From Letharia columbiana (taxonomy: Eukaryota > Ascomycota > Lecanoromycetes > Lecanorales > Parmeliaceae), in the NCBI RefSeq assembly GCF_014066305.1, contig NW_023501054.1, positions 538,038 to 602,037 of the forward strand: a stretch of DNA of 64,000 nt, written 5' to 3'. The notes under the pieces were generated by a model. That model had not been told where the DNA came from and did no database searches. It saw nothing but the letters and a program-made list of their open reading frames with translations. Of the stretch, positions 11,747 through 24,566 are shown one piece after another. Each line of letters begins with the position of its first letter. The stretch's first letter is position 1. The position numbers were made by a program, and so were the translations under genes.

Positions 11747-12036
11747 TTACACACCGTCCTTGAGAAGTCGGATGGAAGGACTCGTCTTCTCCTCGCAGGC
11801 CACAGTTGGAACAAAGACGACATCTTCATTTCGAAATGTACTTAAGACGATATTTCTGAGCTCCAATAAAAAGACGAAGGCTGAAGGCGCTACAGTCGCT
11901 GACTGTAAAGTCTTGAATGAGTAGCTCAATGACACCACGTCCACGCTGAATTGCATTTAATAGGAGTCTGTTGACCATTTTATGAAGTGGTATGATGACG
12001 TATCCATTTATATCCATACTATACGACCAATACTCC
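11747..12036. other. 3' flank of the SurE-like gene
   Basis: Just past the stop of the SurE-family gene. An ATG frame of 69 codons (11747-11956, minus) is present but has no recognisable features. Nothing else seen. Confidence 0.5.
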
Positions 12037-13043
12037 TCAAGGCAGACAGGAGAGTATGCTCCGCAATTTCTCCAACACGACTGCCTGCTCAGTCGCATTC
12101 GCATCTGTCTTAGCGACAGCGTTTCCCACACTGATACTGGCATAACACCCCGCCGTATCAACAACCGTGGTCTCAGTCGGAAGCCTGGTCGATCCACATG
12201 TGTTGACATCCTTTGCGGTACTGCTCGTTGCGCTATTGATCCTGGACAAGACGAACTTGAAGTCGGCAGGCGATGAACAAGTACTGCAGTTCACGGCGGG
12301 GAAATTAACGTTGAGCCAGATATCGGATGGAAGGTACGGCTTGCCAGACGCCACGAGGCTCTGAGTGACATTGGTCGATAGGTCTGCGTATACGGTCATA
12401 TATGTCTGCACTGGCGCAGTGTATCCGGTCTGCGACCCTGTGGTGCCGCTGAAGGCAATGGCGGGGATTCCTTCTTTTGAAGCCTCCGTCGCTGCTCCAA
12501 CAGTTCCAGATATGAGAACAGTGCTACCAAGGTTTGCTTAAACGGAGGTTGTCAGATGAACCCTCCAACCCAACAGAATAAGACTCCTTACCTCCCACGT
12601 TAAAACCCGCCACCGCAATATCTGGCGCACCACCGAAGAATTTGGGAGACAACGTCTGGATGCCGTAGCGCATCGATGTGACTGGGTAAGAGTTGACGTA
12701 ATTGAGGCGTGTGTTGGATGCATTGTTGCCCTCGGCCGGAGATCCAGTAGGACAAGAATTATACTCGCAGGGCTCTGTGAGCGGCGTTGCTGGCGCGTCT
12801 GATGAACCTGAAAATTCTCCATCAAAACAACGGTTCTCCTGAAGATGCGGAGGGCAAGTGCATACCTGTCCCTGACTCGTTTTCAGCAGGAGCACTCAGG
12901 ACAACGGAGTCGCCGGCTGCTGTTAGGGTGTTGTAAAACGTCCGGATATTTATCTCGGCCCAGCCATCATCATTTGAGAGAACGACATTTGTGGCTCTTG
13001 TGGTCAATGGAAGCAGCGCAAAAGATAGGGTGAAGAAATGCAT
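12037..13043 (-). CDS. secreted SurE-family acid phosphatase / 5'-nucleotidase-like protein
   Basis: Predicted metal-dependent phosphomonoesterase of the SurE fold, exported. Exons 13043-12866, 12807-12592 and 12536-12037 (introns 58 nt with GTATGC...TTTTCAG and 55 nt with GTAAGG...CTGAC...TTAAG; both phase 1) give 297 aa. Residues 1-17 (MHFFTLSFALLPLTTRA) are a signal peptide. VLSNDDGWAEINIRT (21-35) holds the NDDG metal-binding aspartates at 24-27. SAPAENESGTGS (about 50-61) spans intron 1 and carries the conserved Ser/Gly loop. AGFNVGANLG (about 127-136) spans intron 2 and matches the SurE SGxNxGxN motif. GIPAIAFSG follows. Cysteines in PCEYNSCPTG and NCSTCSS suggest disulphides, as expected outside the cell. 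The length fits fungal secreted SurE/PHO2-like acid phosphatases. An in-frame TTG upstream of the ATG would spoil the signal peptide, so the ATG at 13043 is preferred. Confidence 0.92.
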
Positions 13044-13944
13044 ATTATTAAACAAGATGGGGGCAATTCTTTTGGAGAATGAGGATGAATGTTGTTCTAC
13101 TGCTGTGTACTTATTGAAAGGAAGGGGATTCTAGCTTGCGCCTTCCGAATCGATGATATGGCCGTTGTATGTATACTTACACACCTTCCTCTTATCGAAA
13201 AGGTAAGGTGCCAGCGAGAGACCCACGTGCATGAGCGAGCGGTCGCCGGTTGGCCGACGGACCGTGGAAAGAATGCATACCCGCAGCCGCCTGACGCCGA
13301 TCTTGTAGATCCAATGACGCAGCCTGACGAACGACTCTCCGCATTCATTTGCTGATTCGTCGGCCATCGAAATCCATCAACACCAATCGAAAGGTGCATG
13401 TGCGCTCCACTAAACCCTTGGCCCAAGGGAGTCTCCTTGTCATCCCAACTGCGTCCTGAAGTAGATAAGCCCTAACTCTACACCGTTCAAGTCACATAGC
13501 AAATCAGATAAACCGGTCTGGGTATGATTTCGACCCACCAAAGGGCTTCCAGAATACATGGACTCGTACTTGCGAGGGTTACAGATCTCCAAAAAATTCG
13601 CATTGGCGTTCGGGATTATGAGTTAGCTAAAGAGCGGCGCTGCGAGAAACTCTCTCCCGAAGATAAACCTACCTCTGTGCCTGACTACTTTCCCCTTTCA
13701 ATGCCATATGCTGATGATGGAAGCCCTGAAGTACATGGAAAGCTGTCGATTTAGGCGATGGGACCGTAATTGAACCGACCACTCCGCGCGTTGTGGAAAA
13801 ATGCGTATTTATATAGATATAGAAAGTATCAACTCAAATATCTCATCTAGACAAAGCCAGCCGGAAACAGAATAGATTTCCTCTTTCAGCATTCAAAAGA
13901 TAGCAGCCAAACCTCATTGGTCCACCCACAGAATCAACTCGATA
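13044..13944. other. intergenic region between two minus-strand genes
   Basis: About 900 bp holding the promoter of the SurE-like gene and the 3' flank of the FGDT protein gene. Open frames on both strands (for example 13524-13754 plus) have no domain or splice support. Nothing else recognised. Confidence 0.55.
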
Positions 13945-15342
13945 TCAGGGATCGAACGTCACCTTGGCCATTTGGGTATAAGCACCGCTGACTGTCCAAC
14001 TCACCAAAACATCCTTTGCGTCGGTGTCGAAGAATTGCGAATAAGCGTGTCCCCCGTAATTAAAGATCCCCTGGTCCCATGGGGGATCAAAGATCTTCTG
14101 CGCTTCCGTGTAAGGCCCCCACTCGTTTCCGCTTGTAGAGATGCTAACATAGAAGGTCGAGCCGGTTGTCGCTTCACCCATGAACATGGCGACCCAGTTT
14201 TGGTGGTGTGGTGACCAGAAAACGTCGCCAGAAGCGAAGCTGCCGGTGGCGATGGAAGCTGCCGAGGCCTCTTTCTTCGACCAGCTTGTGCCATCCCAGT
14301 AAGTTAACTTGGGTGTAGATGTCAGCATTGTGCAGAGGAGGAGTTAAAGGAGCCGCAGGAACTCTTATCAAGTAGAACGCGTGATCGCATCCTCATGCGC
14401 TTACCTTTGAAGTATCTTCCATCTCGTCCCAAGGGACCTTGGCAATATACAGGTTTTCGTCTTGGACGGCGAAGAGTCGGATCTCTCCGTCAGTATGGGA
14501 AGCGACGGCCCAACCCCACTTATACTGGAAGTCCGGAGTGATGTATTTCTGAACAGGGCGCGTGACAGTAAGGCCAGTATCGTTGGCCGTGATTTTGCAT
14601 AGCGTGTTGTAATACCAAGTTCGGGGTGTACGTAAACCAACCCCATAGACAGCGTACGCCTCTAAGTCGGATCCATTGTTAAATTGCGTGGCAAGGGGAT
14701 CTTGTAACATTATTAGTGTACATTGGCTTACAGTTTAGACCATCGTGTTTATCAAACGTACTGTCGGGCCAAATGAACCAGTTGCTATGATCCGTCGGGT
14801 CAGTGGCATTGCCCTCGCCTTCGCCCCACGGCACCATCAGTTCCGGGTGGCCGTTGCTTCCAAAGTCTTGGACTGCCAGAGGGTTTGAGGTATCGGGAAC
14901 GTAAGTGTATGTATTGGATTGCCTAGAAAGACTTCAGTGTCAGCATTCCTTCAAGGCAAAAAGCCGAGCAATGGGACAACCCGAAGTGGTATTGAGAGCC
15001 TCTTGTTCGCAGAATATATCTCGCAAGTCGCAGGATGGTCCGTCATAGGAAGCATTTGCTCCACAAAGGTGCGTACCAACTGGAATTCGTCGGCCCGTCA
15101 ATTGGCGTCTGAGTATCGCCAAAGACAATGACATTGTGCCCGTTAACCTTTCCGCCGCCTCCGTTGTCTCTGGTAACACCTGGAAAGCCTTTCGCGGTAG
15201 CGTTTCCAGCGTAGACGGTTGCCGCAATTGCAAGGGACGACGATGAGGCTGATGCCGATGCTTTTCGTGCCACGAGGGCAGAGGAAGTGTGGAAGAAGAT
15301 GACGCTCGCCGAGAGGACGCCGACAATCCTTTGAATAAACAT
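13945..15342 (-). CDS. secreted protein, probable beta-propeller (DUF4185/GH43-like), three introns
   Basis: Exons 15342-15077, 14922-14762, 14700-14405 and 14307-13945 give 361 aa. Introns are 154 nt (GTACGC...CTGAC...TTCTAG), 61 nt (GTACGT...ACTAAT...TACAAG) and 97 nt (GTAAGC...CTGAC...CCCAAG). All four exons stay in one frame to a TGA. Residues 1-22 (MFIQRIVGVLSASVIFFHTS plus SA) are a signal peptide. A Gly-rich turn RDNGGGGKVNGHNVIVFGDT (58-77) resembles the start of the DUF4185/five-blade propeller glycosidase-like proteins, where the Asp lies in the active-site funnel. Later blades show WFIWPDN, WGWAVASHTDGEIRLF, ASGDVFWSPHHQNWVAMFM and GHAYSQFF. Role: likely extracellular carbohydrate-active or carbohydrate-binding; substrate unknown. 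The intron 2 donor is a choice: GTAAGC 30 nt downstream would give a 31-nt intron, so the 61-nt version was taken. The neighbour on the same strand is another secreted enzyme. Confidence 0.82.
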
Positions 15343-16034
15343 ACCGTAGAAGGGTAAAAAGGATGTCAAGATTTACCGTAAAAGGTAAAGAACGTGTAGT
15401 TACGCTCCGCGACTATACGACTATAAGGGTAAATGAATGTGATGCACACCCTGACAGACGCAAAAAGCTGAAAATACTGTAAAGAACGACTGGCTGCAAA
15501 TGTAATTGAATAGAGAAGGAAATGGTAGAAATGCAAGAAGGTATACATTTTACATAGTGAATACCAACACAACCAAATCAGTAAGGGCACATATTTGCTA
15601 ATTTACCATACAGTCACGCGCCTTTTCGTATTTGTGAAATGAGAGGATGACAGCATTGCGGTGACGGCGGCACAGGGGTGGACCAAAAGTTCGGGCTAGC
15701 ACTTCTCTCCAAAGTATAAGGAAACTCCACTTGCTGTCATTACAAAACGTTCTCTGCTTCTCTGCTTCTCTGGTTTCCTGTGCGCTTGGAGGCATCCAAC
15801 TCGTCGTCATTCTGTGCAGACTCGTGCAGTCGAAAATTCTTGTGTAGCTCTTGGCACGGAAGTATGTGGTACTCACCAATCGATGCCGATTGTAGTACCC
15901 AATAATATAATAATAATAACGATGTTGTTAACAATGCGGGAGGGCGGTTTCGAATAGAGCAACATATTGGATTCGCCCCGGCCTAGGCCCCTCGGGTGAG
16001 AAGATAGGGGTGGGCGGCGGTGAGGTTACTTAGA
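15343..16034. other. last single-copy spacer before the transposon block
   Basis: Presumed promoter of the FGDT protein gene and about 600 bp of moderately AT-rich DNA. Open frames on the minus strand (15598-15934) have no features. An AATAATA-type simple run lies near 15,900-15,915. Confidence 0.55.
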
Positions 16035-16187
16035 ATACTCGTATTCACTAGGATTTGCAATCTCTAAAATCGAAATCAAAGACTAGAAAAAAATTAAAAG
16101 AGCGTAAAAGATAATTATTAGAATTCTAGGAGTTTTTTGAATTTGGATTAAGTTTTAGAGATTGCAAATCCTAGTGAATACGAGTAT
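16035..16187. mobile_element. 153-bp MITE-like element with perfect 35-bp inverted ends
   Basis: Positions 16035-16069 are an exact reverse complement of 16153-16187 (outer ends ATACTCGTATTCACTAGG... and ...CCTAGTGAATACGAGTAT). The 83-bp interior is AT-rich and non-coding. CTTAG occurs just outside both ends (16029-16033 and 16192-16196), a possible target duplication, though its distance from the two ends differs by three bases. The length and structure fit a MITE or a foldback remnant. No transposase family can be assigned. Confidence 0.8.
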
Positions 16188-16455
16188 GTACCTTAGCCCG
16201 GTACCTTGCTTTCGCCACATCGTCGTGCAATTTTTAGCATCCGCGGTACTCGTACTTGAGAATACTTCTCTCGGTCTCTGGGCTCATCTTAAGATACCCG
16301 ATAACCTCCCGGATCTAATGTAACAAATCTACCTCCACCCCCTGTTATTATACTATTAAGGCATTTACGAGGTAATCATAACTGGCAGGACTTGAAGGGT
16401 AGTCGTACGTGTGTTCAATGTCGCATAGACATTAAGGGTCAGTTCGGAAACCACA
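16188..16455. other. short unique segment at the border
   Basis: About 270 bp of normal composition, still containing CA and TG dinucleotides, between the inverted-repeat element and the poly-A tract. No gene, tRNA or repeat seen in it. Confidence 0.5.
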
Positions 16456-16499
16456 AATTTTAAAAAAAACCCCCCCTTTTTATTCAAAAAAAAAAACCC

Positions 16500-16574
<75 letters not shown>

Positions 16575-16597
16575 TCCAAAAAAAAAACCTTTTAATA

Positions 16598-16641
<44 letters not shown>

Positions 16642-16666
16642 AAATAAAAAAAAAAAAAATAAAAAA

Positions 16667-16742
<76 letters not shown>

Positions 16743-16749
16743 AATAAAA

Positions 16750-16787
<38 letters not shown>
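16456..16787 (+). repeat. poly-A low-complexity tract at the composition boundary
   Basis: Roughly 330 bases, almost all A, with scattered T and, at the left edge, short homopolymer blocks of C and T. Several uninterrupted A runs exceed 40. It separates balanced DNA from the RIP-degraded block. It could be a true low-complexity tract, but alternating homopolymer blocks of this kind also arise from low-quality consensus or a forced contig join. Confidence 0.85.
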
Positions 16788-16789
<2 letters not shown>

Positions 16790-17028
16790 ATCTACTAGTA
16801 TCTCTATTAATAAGATTAGAATTAGAGTAACTCTAATATCTATATATATATTAATTATAAATATTTATTATTTTAGCGTACTTAGCCTTATTTTACTAAA
16901 AAATAAGACTTAAAACTTATTTTTAAATATTTTAAAAATATATTCTAAAAATATAATAATTAAATAATACTCTATATATATATAACGCTAAGTTAAAAAT
17001 AAGTAGAGGTTATTTTTAAAATATATAA

Positions 17029-17299
17029 TTATCGAACTAGTCTTAAGAGGAGAGATTTTAATAGAGAGATTAGTAATAATAGTAATATTTCTCTAAGAAT
17101 TAAGAGAGAGTATAGTATATATAAAGTCTTCTTATATTATAAAGGAAAGTATATAAAGCGATTTTGTAATAGAATAGTTGCTATATAGTCTCTAGACTAG
17201 ATATAAGTTATTTATAATAGATTATATAATAAGAGTAAAGTAGTAGTAGAGATAATAGTAGAAAAAATAAATTTGTTATATATGGGAGGTTATCGAATA
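17029..17299 (+). repeat. detached copy of the piggyBac right end
   Basis: 271 bp aligning without net gap to 27438-27708, the right end of the piggyBac-type element, in the same orientation. Its last 17 bases (17283-17299) match that element's right inverted repeat with RIP-type differences. The left part of the element is missing, so this is a truncated or deleted second copy. Confidence 0.7.
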
Positions 17300-19299
17300 C
17301 GATACTCGAATTATAAGAGATTTAATAAGTTTATTTTATCTTCGATAACTAAATAGTATAGCGTCGTTATTAGAGAGTTTTAGACTAGAGAATCTATATC
17401 TATATATATTAAATTAGCTATCTTAAGACTCTAATTTAGCGATAAACTTTATATATTTTAAAGTCGTTAAATAGCTAATTTACTATCTATATTAAATTAC
17501 TAATATAAGTCTTCGAGAATATCTAGATATATTAAGAGATATATATATATTAAATTACGCTAATAAAATCTATAATTTAAAAGATCTCTTAAAAATATTT
17601 AGATATTCTAGCTATTCTATATATTATTATTATTATCTCGTCTATTAACTATAAATTAAATTATTTAAAATCTTTAAATTATTATCTTTTAAATCTCTTA
17701 GACTATTTAAATTATTAATTATATTAAATAATATTTAAATAAGATAGATATATTTATTAATTAATTATCGATTCGCGATATTAATAGATTATTTCTTAAT
17801 ATTAAATATTAGAAAAGATATCGTACTAAGATTACTTATACTTTTCTTTATAAAATTATTATATTAATTATAAAGTCTAGAGTAATTATAACTACGATAT
17901 TTAATAAACTATATATTATATATATTATCTATATAAGATAAAGAAATAAAGCGAAATTAATAGATTAGAGTATAGATTTAAATAAATATAACGATTTAAT
18001 AAATAGTCTTAGAACTAAGACTATTAAGTTAATTCTTTTTAAGTATTATATATAATATTACTACTTTAAAGCTCTCTTTAATATTAATTCTAATATTATA
18101 ACGCTCTTTTTAAATAAATCTAAATAATTTAATTATATAAATTCGAAGCTTATTAATAAAGAGAAGAATATTATAATAGATAATAATAAAGATAATATAT
18201 TAATTAAGTAAGATAAGTTATTAATTAAAGATATTTAGAAGATTTCTCTAAATAATAATTTTTTAAATTTAGACTTTAAAAAAGCGTTAAAAGAATTTAA
18301 GTAATTAAAGAATATATAATAATCGAAGAATATTCAATTAATTTAATTAAAGATTATTTCTAATATATCTATAGCGAATAATCTTATCACGCGTATATTA
18401 ATAATCTCTTATTTTAAAATTCTTATTATAAAGATAAAGAAAAAGCGAAAAAAGCCTATAAAAGTAATTATAAAAATACTTTTATTAAGCGATAAAAATA
18501 ATTAATAAAGAAGATTAAGACTTAATAGTATAATATTATTAATATAATAATTAAGATAGAATAAATAAGAGATATAATAAGATATTAAAATATAAAGATA
18601 TAGACGAAAGTTTAAAAGATATAATTTAAGACGAATTAGAAGTAGAGAGATTAATAATATATAACTTTTTTATAATAAGATTAAGAGAGATTAAATCTAT
18701 AGTAAGAGATTTTTTTATATCTATAAATAAGAGTATAATTAATATTAGAGACTTAATAATATATATAATAACTCTATATTATAGTATAAAGAGAATACTA
18801 TCTATATAGAATTATTATAAGTATAGACTTTATAGTAAAATAGAAAGATTAAAAGATCTTAATACGCTAAGCTTAATTGGGTTATAATATAAGTAAGTAA
18901 GATTATTAAAATCGTAATATTACCTCTCTCTTTAATTTAAAGCTTCGGCGACGACTACTATATAGTAGATATCGATCTTATAAAAAGTATATCTAGATAT
19001 ATACGAAGTAATATTCTTAGATATATTAACTTAATATTTTATTACGATATCGAAGTCTTTTTATAAGTTAATATAGCTACTATAGATTAATAACGTTAAT
19101 AAAAAAAAATTATTCTTAAGGTCTTTTAAATAATAAATAGAGGCTAACGACCTCGAAATAGTAATAATAAAAGTTTGCTATTAGATTTAAATATTCTACT
19201 ATATTCGTAAATAGTTATTAAAATAAATTTTCCTCGATCTTAGAGTTAATATATCTAATTTTATATATTAGATATCTTCTCTTACTAGTTAAAAGATTA
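17300..19299. other. unclassified RIP-degraded sequence
   Basis: Between the detached piggyBac end and the Gypsy integrase. Stretches at about 17,750-18,560 (plus) read as a long frame broken only by RIP-type stops, so it was once coding, but no family is recognisable. The part near 18,900-19,300 may include the 3' end and LTR of the minus-strand Gypsy element; no LTR partner was found. Confidence 0.4.
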
Positions 19300-22200
19300 T
19301 TCTTTTATTTATTTAATTTAAATTAAACTATTTCTTTAATATTATAGATTTTATTTTTTTATTAATATCGATAGATAATAATAAAGACTTAATCTATTCT
19401 AATAATAAGTTATTATTATTAAGATATAATAGCTATAAATAAAAGATAAAATAAATATTATTTATAAAAATCGAAAGCTCTAACTTATAAGCGAAATTAT
19501 TTAAAGCTTTAGTAATTTTAAATAATTCGAAATTTTTATAATCTAGTAATTTACTAAGATATATAATTTTAATATTTTTTCTATTAAATATAATTATATC
19601 TTTAACTCTAAATTTTAATATCGAAAGTTAATAATAGTTAGCTTATTTCTTCTATAGAGCTTATAATTATTTAAATTAACTTCTTAAGTAATTTCTTATA
19701 ATATTTATTTCTTTAATAAATTTATTAGCTAATTTAATATTTCTCTTCGCTTTTTAATTAGCGAATTAATCTTAAAGAATTAAGAGTTTTATTCTTAAGT
19801 AGAGAATATATTCTTTAATAAAAAGAAATAATAATACGCTTAATAAGGCGTTCTTATCGAAATTAATTTCGAACTTTACTATTAATAATAAGTTTATCTA
19901 ATTATCTTAATTATAATTAATATAAATTTTAAGATATTACTTTAAAGTAGCGTTAGCGTTCTTTACTTATTTATTAATTTCGAGATAAAATATAATAAAG
20001 AGTTTAAATTTAATTCTAATTCTTTTATATAGTTTTCTCTAGAAATATATCGTAAATTAGATATCTCGATCGAAGATAATAATAAATAAATATTCTTTCT
20101 CTCGCTATATAAATTCGATAAAAGCTTAAACTACTATCTTTACTTCTAGAAAATCTAAAAGAATAATTTTTTTTTCTTATTAAGTTTATTTATAATTATT
20201 ATAATATATTAATAAAGATATTTATATCTAAGATAAATAGATAATAATATAATAAAGTTAATAAAAATATCTTATTAATATCGTTCGAGAATAAGAAGAA
20301 ATTTAAGTAAATCTTACTTACTCTCTCTATAAGTCTTAAATCTTTTATAAATATAATAACTCTTAATATAGCGAATAATAAAATCTATTATTTCTAATTA
20401 ATAGTAAAGTCTATTTACTCTATTATAAATTAATAATCTATTAATATAATCTTTAAATAAAAAGTTATAAATATCTTTAATAATTTTAATTCGTAATTCG
20501 AGAATATCTAATATATATAATTTATTATTAGTATATAATAATTTATTATAAAGATAATAATTACTTAATTCTAGCTTAAGATTATTCTTAATTATTTTAA
20601 GTAATAATTTTCTCTATTTAGATATCTTTAATTAAATAATTTCTTAAATAATATTATTATAATTATAAGCGTTTTTTATTTAATATAATAACTTAGAAGT
20701 ATTAATAGTAAAGACTTCTCTTAATTCTTCTAAGAACTTCTCTTAAGAAGTCTCTATTAAGACTCTTAATAATAATTCTTTATTAGACTCCTTACTATTA
20801 ATATTATCTTATTTATTAAATTTATATAATATTATAATTAGAGAGATAATATTTTCTCTTATATTATCTAGAAGTATAGTAATAAAATATATAATATTCT
20901 TAATATCTCTATTAAGATTATTATTTTTAAGAATTATATAATATTAATAACGAGTATAATTATTATCTTTATTTTTAGATAAATCTTTTACTTATTAAAT
21001 AAAACTATTAAATTTAATACTTTATTTTCTTAAGCGATAAATAATATAAAAATTAAATTCGAATAGAAACTTCGTCTATCTTATTTATCGAGAGTTAAGT
21101 TATTAAAAAAATATAAAGTATTATAAGTTCTTATAATTTAAAATAACTTTAATAGAATCCTCGATAAAAGTATTAGCTAGCTTAGAATATTATTTTTTAA
21201 AAATCTATATTATAACTATAAGTTTCTTATTATAGATATTATAATTATACTCTATAGAAGATATCTTTTTAAAGAAAAATATTATAGATTTAAATACTTC
21301 GTTTTTATTTTTTTATAATAGAGTAGTAATAATTATAAAATTAGATATATCTATTTCTAGCTAAGTCTTTTTATTTAAATTAAAATAAATAAGTATAAAA
21401 ATAGTAGTAAAAGCTTTCTTAAGTATTTCGAAAGCGAGTTATTTAGAATATTCTTAAGCCTATAGATAGATAAAGTCTTTTTCTATTAAATATAAATAAA
21501 ATTTATTAGAGATATAGCGATTTTAGAATATCTCGCAATAAACTTTCGATAGAAATTAGCGAATTCTAGAAATACTTATATATCTTTAATATATTTAAAT
21601 TTCTTTCATTAAGTAATAGCCTTAATTTTCTTTATATTTATTTCTACTTCTTTCGTAATAATAATTAATTTTAGATATTGAATTCTAATAATATAAAAGT
21701 TATATTTATTAATATTAAGATAGAGACTAGCTTATCGAAGTTTCTCTAATATCTTTCTTATATACTAAATATACTTATTTTTAATATTATTATAAATAAG
21801 AATATCGTCTAAATAAATAGTATAGAATATATTTAAATATTCGCGTAAGATATCGTTAATAAATATTTAGAAAGTAATAAAGGTATTATATAACTCGAAA
21901 GATCTTATTATATATTCGAATAAGCTATATCGAGTAAGAAATACGATTTTTTCTTTATAACTCTTTTTTATTCTAATTTCGTTAAAAGCGGCTATAATAT
22001 TAAATTTACTATATATTCTCGCTATATATAATTTAGCGAGAGTCTCTTTAATTAATAAAGAAGCGTTTTAGTTAGAAATAATAAGTGCGTTAAAAGCTCT
22101 ATAATTTATATATAACTTAAATCCTCTATTAAGTTTCTTTATAATTAGAATAAGTACTATATAAAAAGAAGTACTTAATCTAATATAACCTTTTTCTAAT

Positions 22201-23640
22201 ATCTTATCAATATATTTCTTTATAATTAATATCTAATCTCTAAAAAGCTTATAAGTTCTTTTCGATAGTAAAATAACTTCTTTTTTAAAATCTATTTTAT
22301 AATTAATAAAGCGATAAGAGGAAAGTTTATTAGCTTTAATAGAATTTTAAATATCTAATTATTTATAATATATTATAAAAATTTATTCTCGTAGCTATTT
22401 TATAGTTAATAATTTCTTTTTTAGCTTATAAAAGAATTTCTTATAATCTTCTATTATAATAGCGACGACGTTAATAATAAACTTTACTTTCTTATTAATA
22501 AAATTAGAAAATTATTTAAAATCTTAGAGCTATATAATAATAACTTAATTTTTTAATTTTTTAATTATCTTAATAAAGATATAGGCGAAGATCTCTACTA
22601 TATTATTTTTTTTTAAATATAATCTTTACTATATAATTTAAATTCTTTTTTAAAAACTTATTATTACTCTAGATAATAACGAATTTATTATATAATAAAT
22701 AGTTAAATATATAATAATCTAAATTAAATATAATAATTCTAGATCTAAAGAATATATAAGAGTTATATTATTCTAGTTATAATATTTCTAGAATAATATT
22801 AAATCGTTTTAATAAGATAATTAAGTATTAAAATTCTTTTATATAATCTTCTAAGATAAGTTTTATTAAGACTATATATATAATATTAAAAATAAAAATA
22901 AGTTTATTATCGACTAGTTATAATTTATAAAATTATATTAATATTACTTTAAGTAACTTATTTACTTTAATAAAAGATATATCTATAAAGCTTAATATTA
23001 AGACTTCGATATCTAAAAGATAATTAATCTTAATCTATTTTATTAATATAATAATTTTTCTACGAAAGTCTAATTAGCGTTTATTCTATAAAAAGACTTT
23101 AATAATAATAATATACGCGAATAGAGAGATGAAAGCGAGTATTTTTCCTATTTCTAACTCTTTAATCTTTATATATAAGGCTTTTAGATCTCTAGCGGCG
23201 ATTTAACTAGAAATATTTAGTTTTTTAATTTTTATAAAAATTCGATAGAAATATTCTTCTTAATATCGACGACTTTTAGAATTATATTAACTTATTCTTT
23301 TATTAATAAGTCTATATTCTTATATAGAATATTATTATCGCTAAAACGATATCTAATCTTTAAATACTTAAAATATCTACCTTCTTTTCGAATTCTATTT
23401 ATTAATAATTTAAGATACTTATATTCTTATATATAAGAATTTTCGATAATAATACTATTATTTCTTTTAATAAAGAAAGTATTACGTTAATTATTCGAGG
23501 GAGTAAAGTTCTTATTAATTTTATTAGTCTCTTTCTTACTCTTTAAATCTAATATATTATTAATAGCTCGAAGATTTATATTTAGTACTCGTAGAAAAAT
23601 AACTAATTCTCGAAAAGTATTAAAAGACTATTCTAAAATC
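19300..23640 (-). mobile_element. degraded Ty3/Gypsy LTR retrotransposon (pol region)
   Basis: On the minus strand, a frame interrupted only by RIP-type stops carries reverse transcriptase: FINDILREY, then YLDDILIY at 21815-21792 with the two catalytic Asp intact. Downstream, at 20074-20051, it reads FDRDI-stop-FT, the integrase core Asp motif of Gypsy elements, followed by an E-rich helix region toward 19,850. This order (RT upstream of integrase) is Ty3/Gypsy, not copia. The start near 23,640 abuts an unrelated LTR at 23,699, so gag or the 5' LTR is displaced or lost. Boundaries are approximate. The element is inactive: dozens of stops. Confidence 0.85.
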
Positions 23641-23698
23641 TAATATCTTAGGCGTATGAAGATTAGTCGTTTTAGATTAAATATCTTATAAATATTAA

Positions 23699-23860
23699 TA
23701 TTAATAAGTACTTGATACTATAGTTACTTACTATGAGATTAATTACTAATATTTATATTTCTATATAATATCTAAAGAAGAAGAATACTATATATAGAAA
23801 AGGTCTTTATATATTAATAACTAGGTCGAATAAGTACTAGCGTAAGCGAGTATTAAGTTA
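23699..23860 (-). repeat. 162-bp LTR, left copy
   Basis: Direct repeat of 25540-25701 with differences mostly C/T or G/A. It would be the 3' LTR if the gag-like frame gives the element's direction. Confidence 0.8.
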
Positions 23861-24566
23861 TTAATACTAATAAAAATCGAAAAAGATAAGACTATTCGCA
23901 TAATATTAAAATATTACTTCTTCGAATTCTTCTTCGCAATGCTCTTCGTAGTTATAATTACTTCTCTTACTATAGTAGACGTAGATTTAATTATACTAGA
24001 CGTATTTCTAATAGTAATAAGAGAAAGATAATTTCTTATTAATCGATATCTTATCTTTTTACTTACCCTTCTAGATCTAGATTTAATTAATTCGTATTTA
24101 CTAGTTTTTATAATATATTATATCTCTTATCCTTCGATATCGTATCGATTAAATTCTTATCTTCTTAAATTTCTAAGATCTCGATAATCTTTTATTAGAA
24201 AGATTATATTCTTATAATTAAATTCCTAGATAGTTATATTAAGAATATATCGTTTATATACTCTATATATCTATTCTTAATCTATAGTCTTTTATTTCTT
24301 AATATTATAAATATAGTTAAGCGAAGAGACGAGTTAAGAGATAAGAAAATAAGTATATTAAAAGACGAAAATCGTAAATTTATAGCTAAGACTCTTAATA
24401 AGAGTCTTATCGTACTTCTTCTTATTAGTATATAATTTAGTTAGTATAGTAAGTTTCTTACTATAACTATAGTTTTATTTAGTCTCGAAGTTCTAAATAA
24501 CTTAATAGAGCGAGGATAGTAGGTATAGAACTCGATAATTCGATTTATAATTTAAGGTTAAGAGAA

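Noticed and set aside
13097..13426. Minus ORF of 109 codons upstream of the SurE-like gene
   Set aside because: Begins at TTG rather than ATG, has no features, and occupies the likely promoter.
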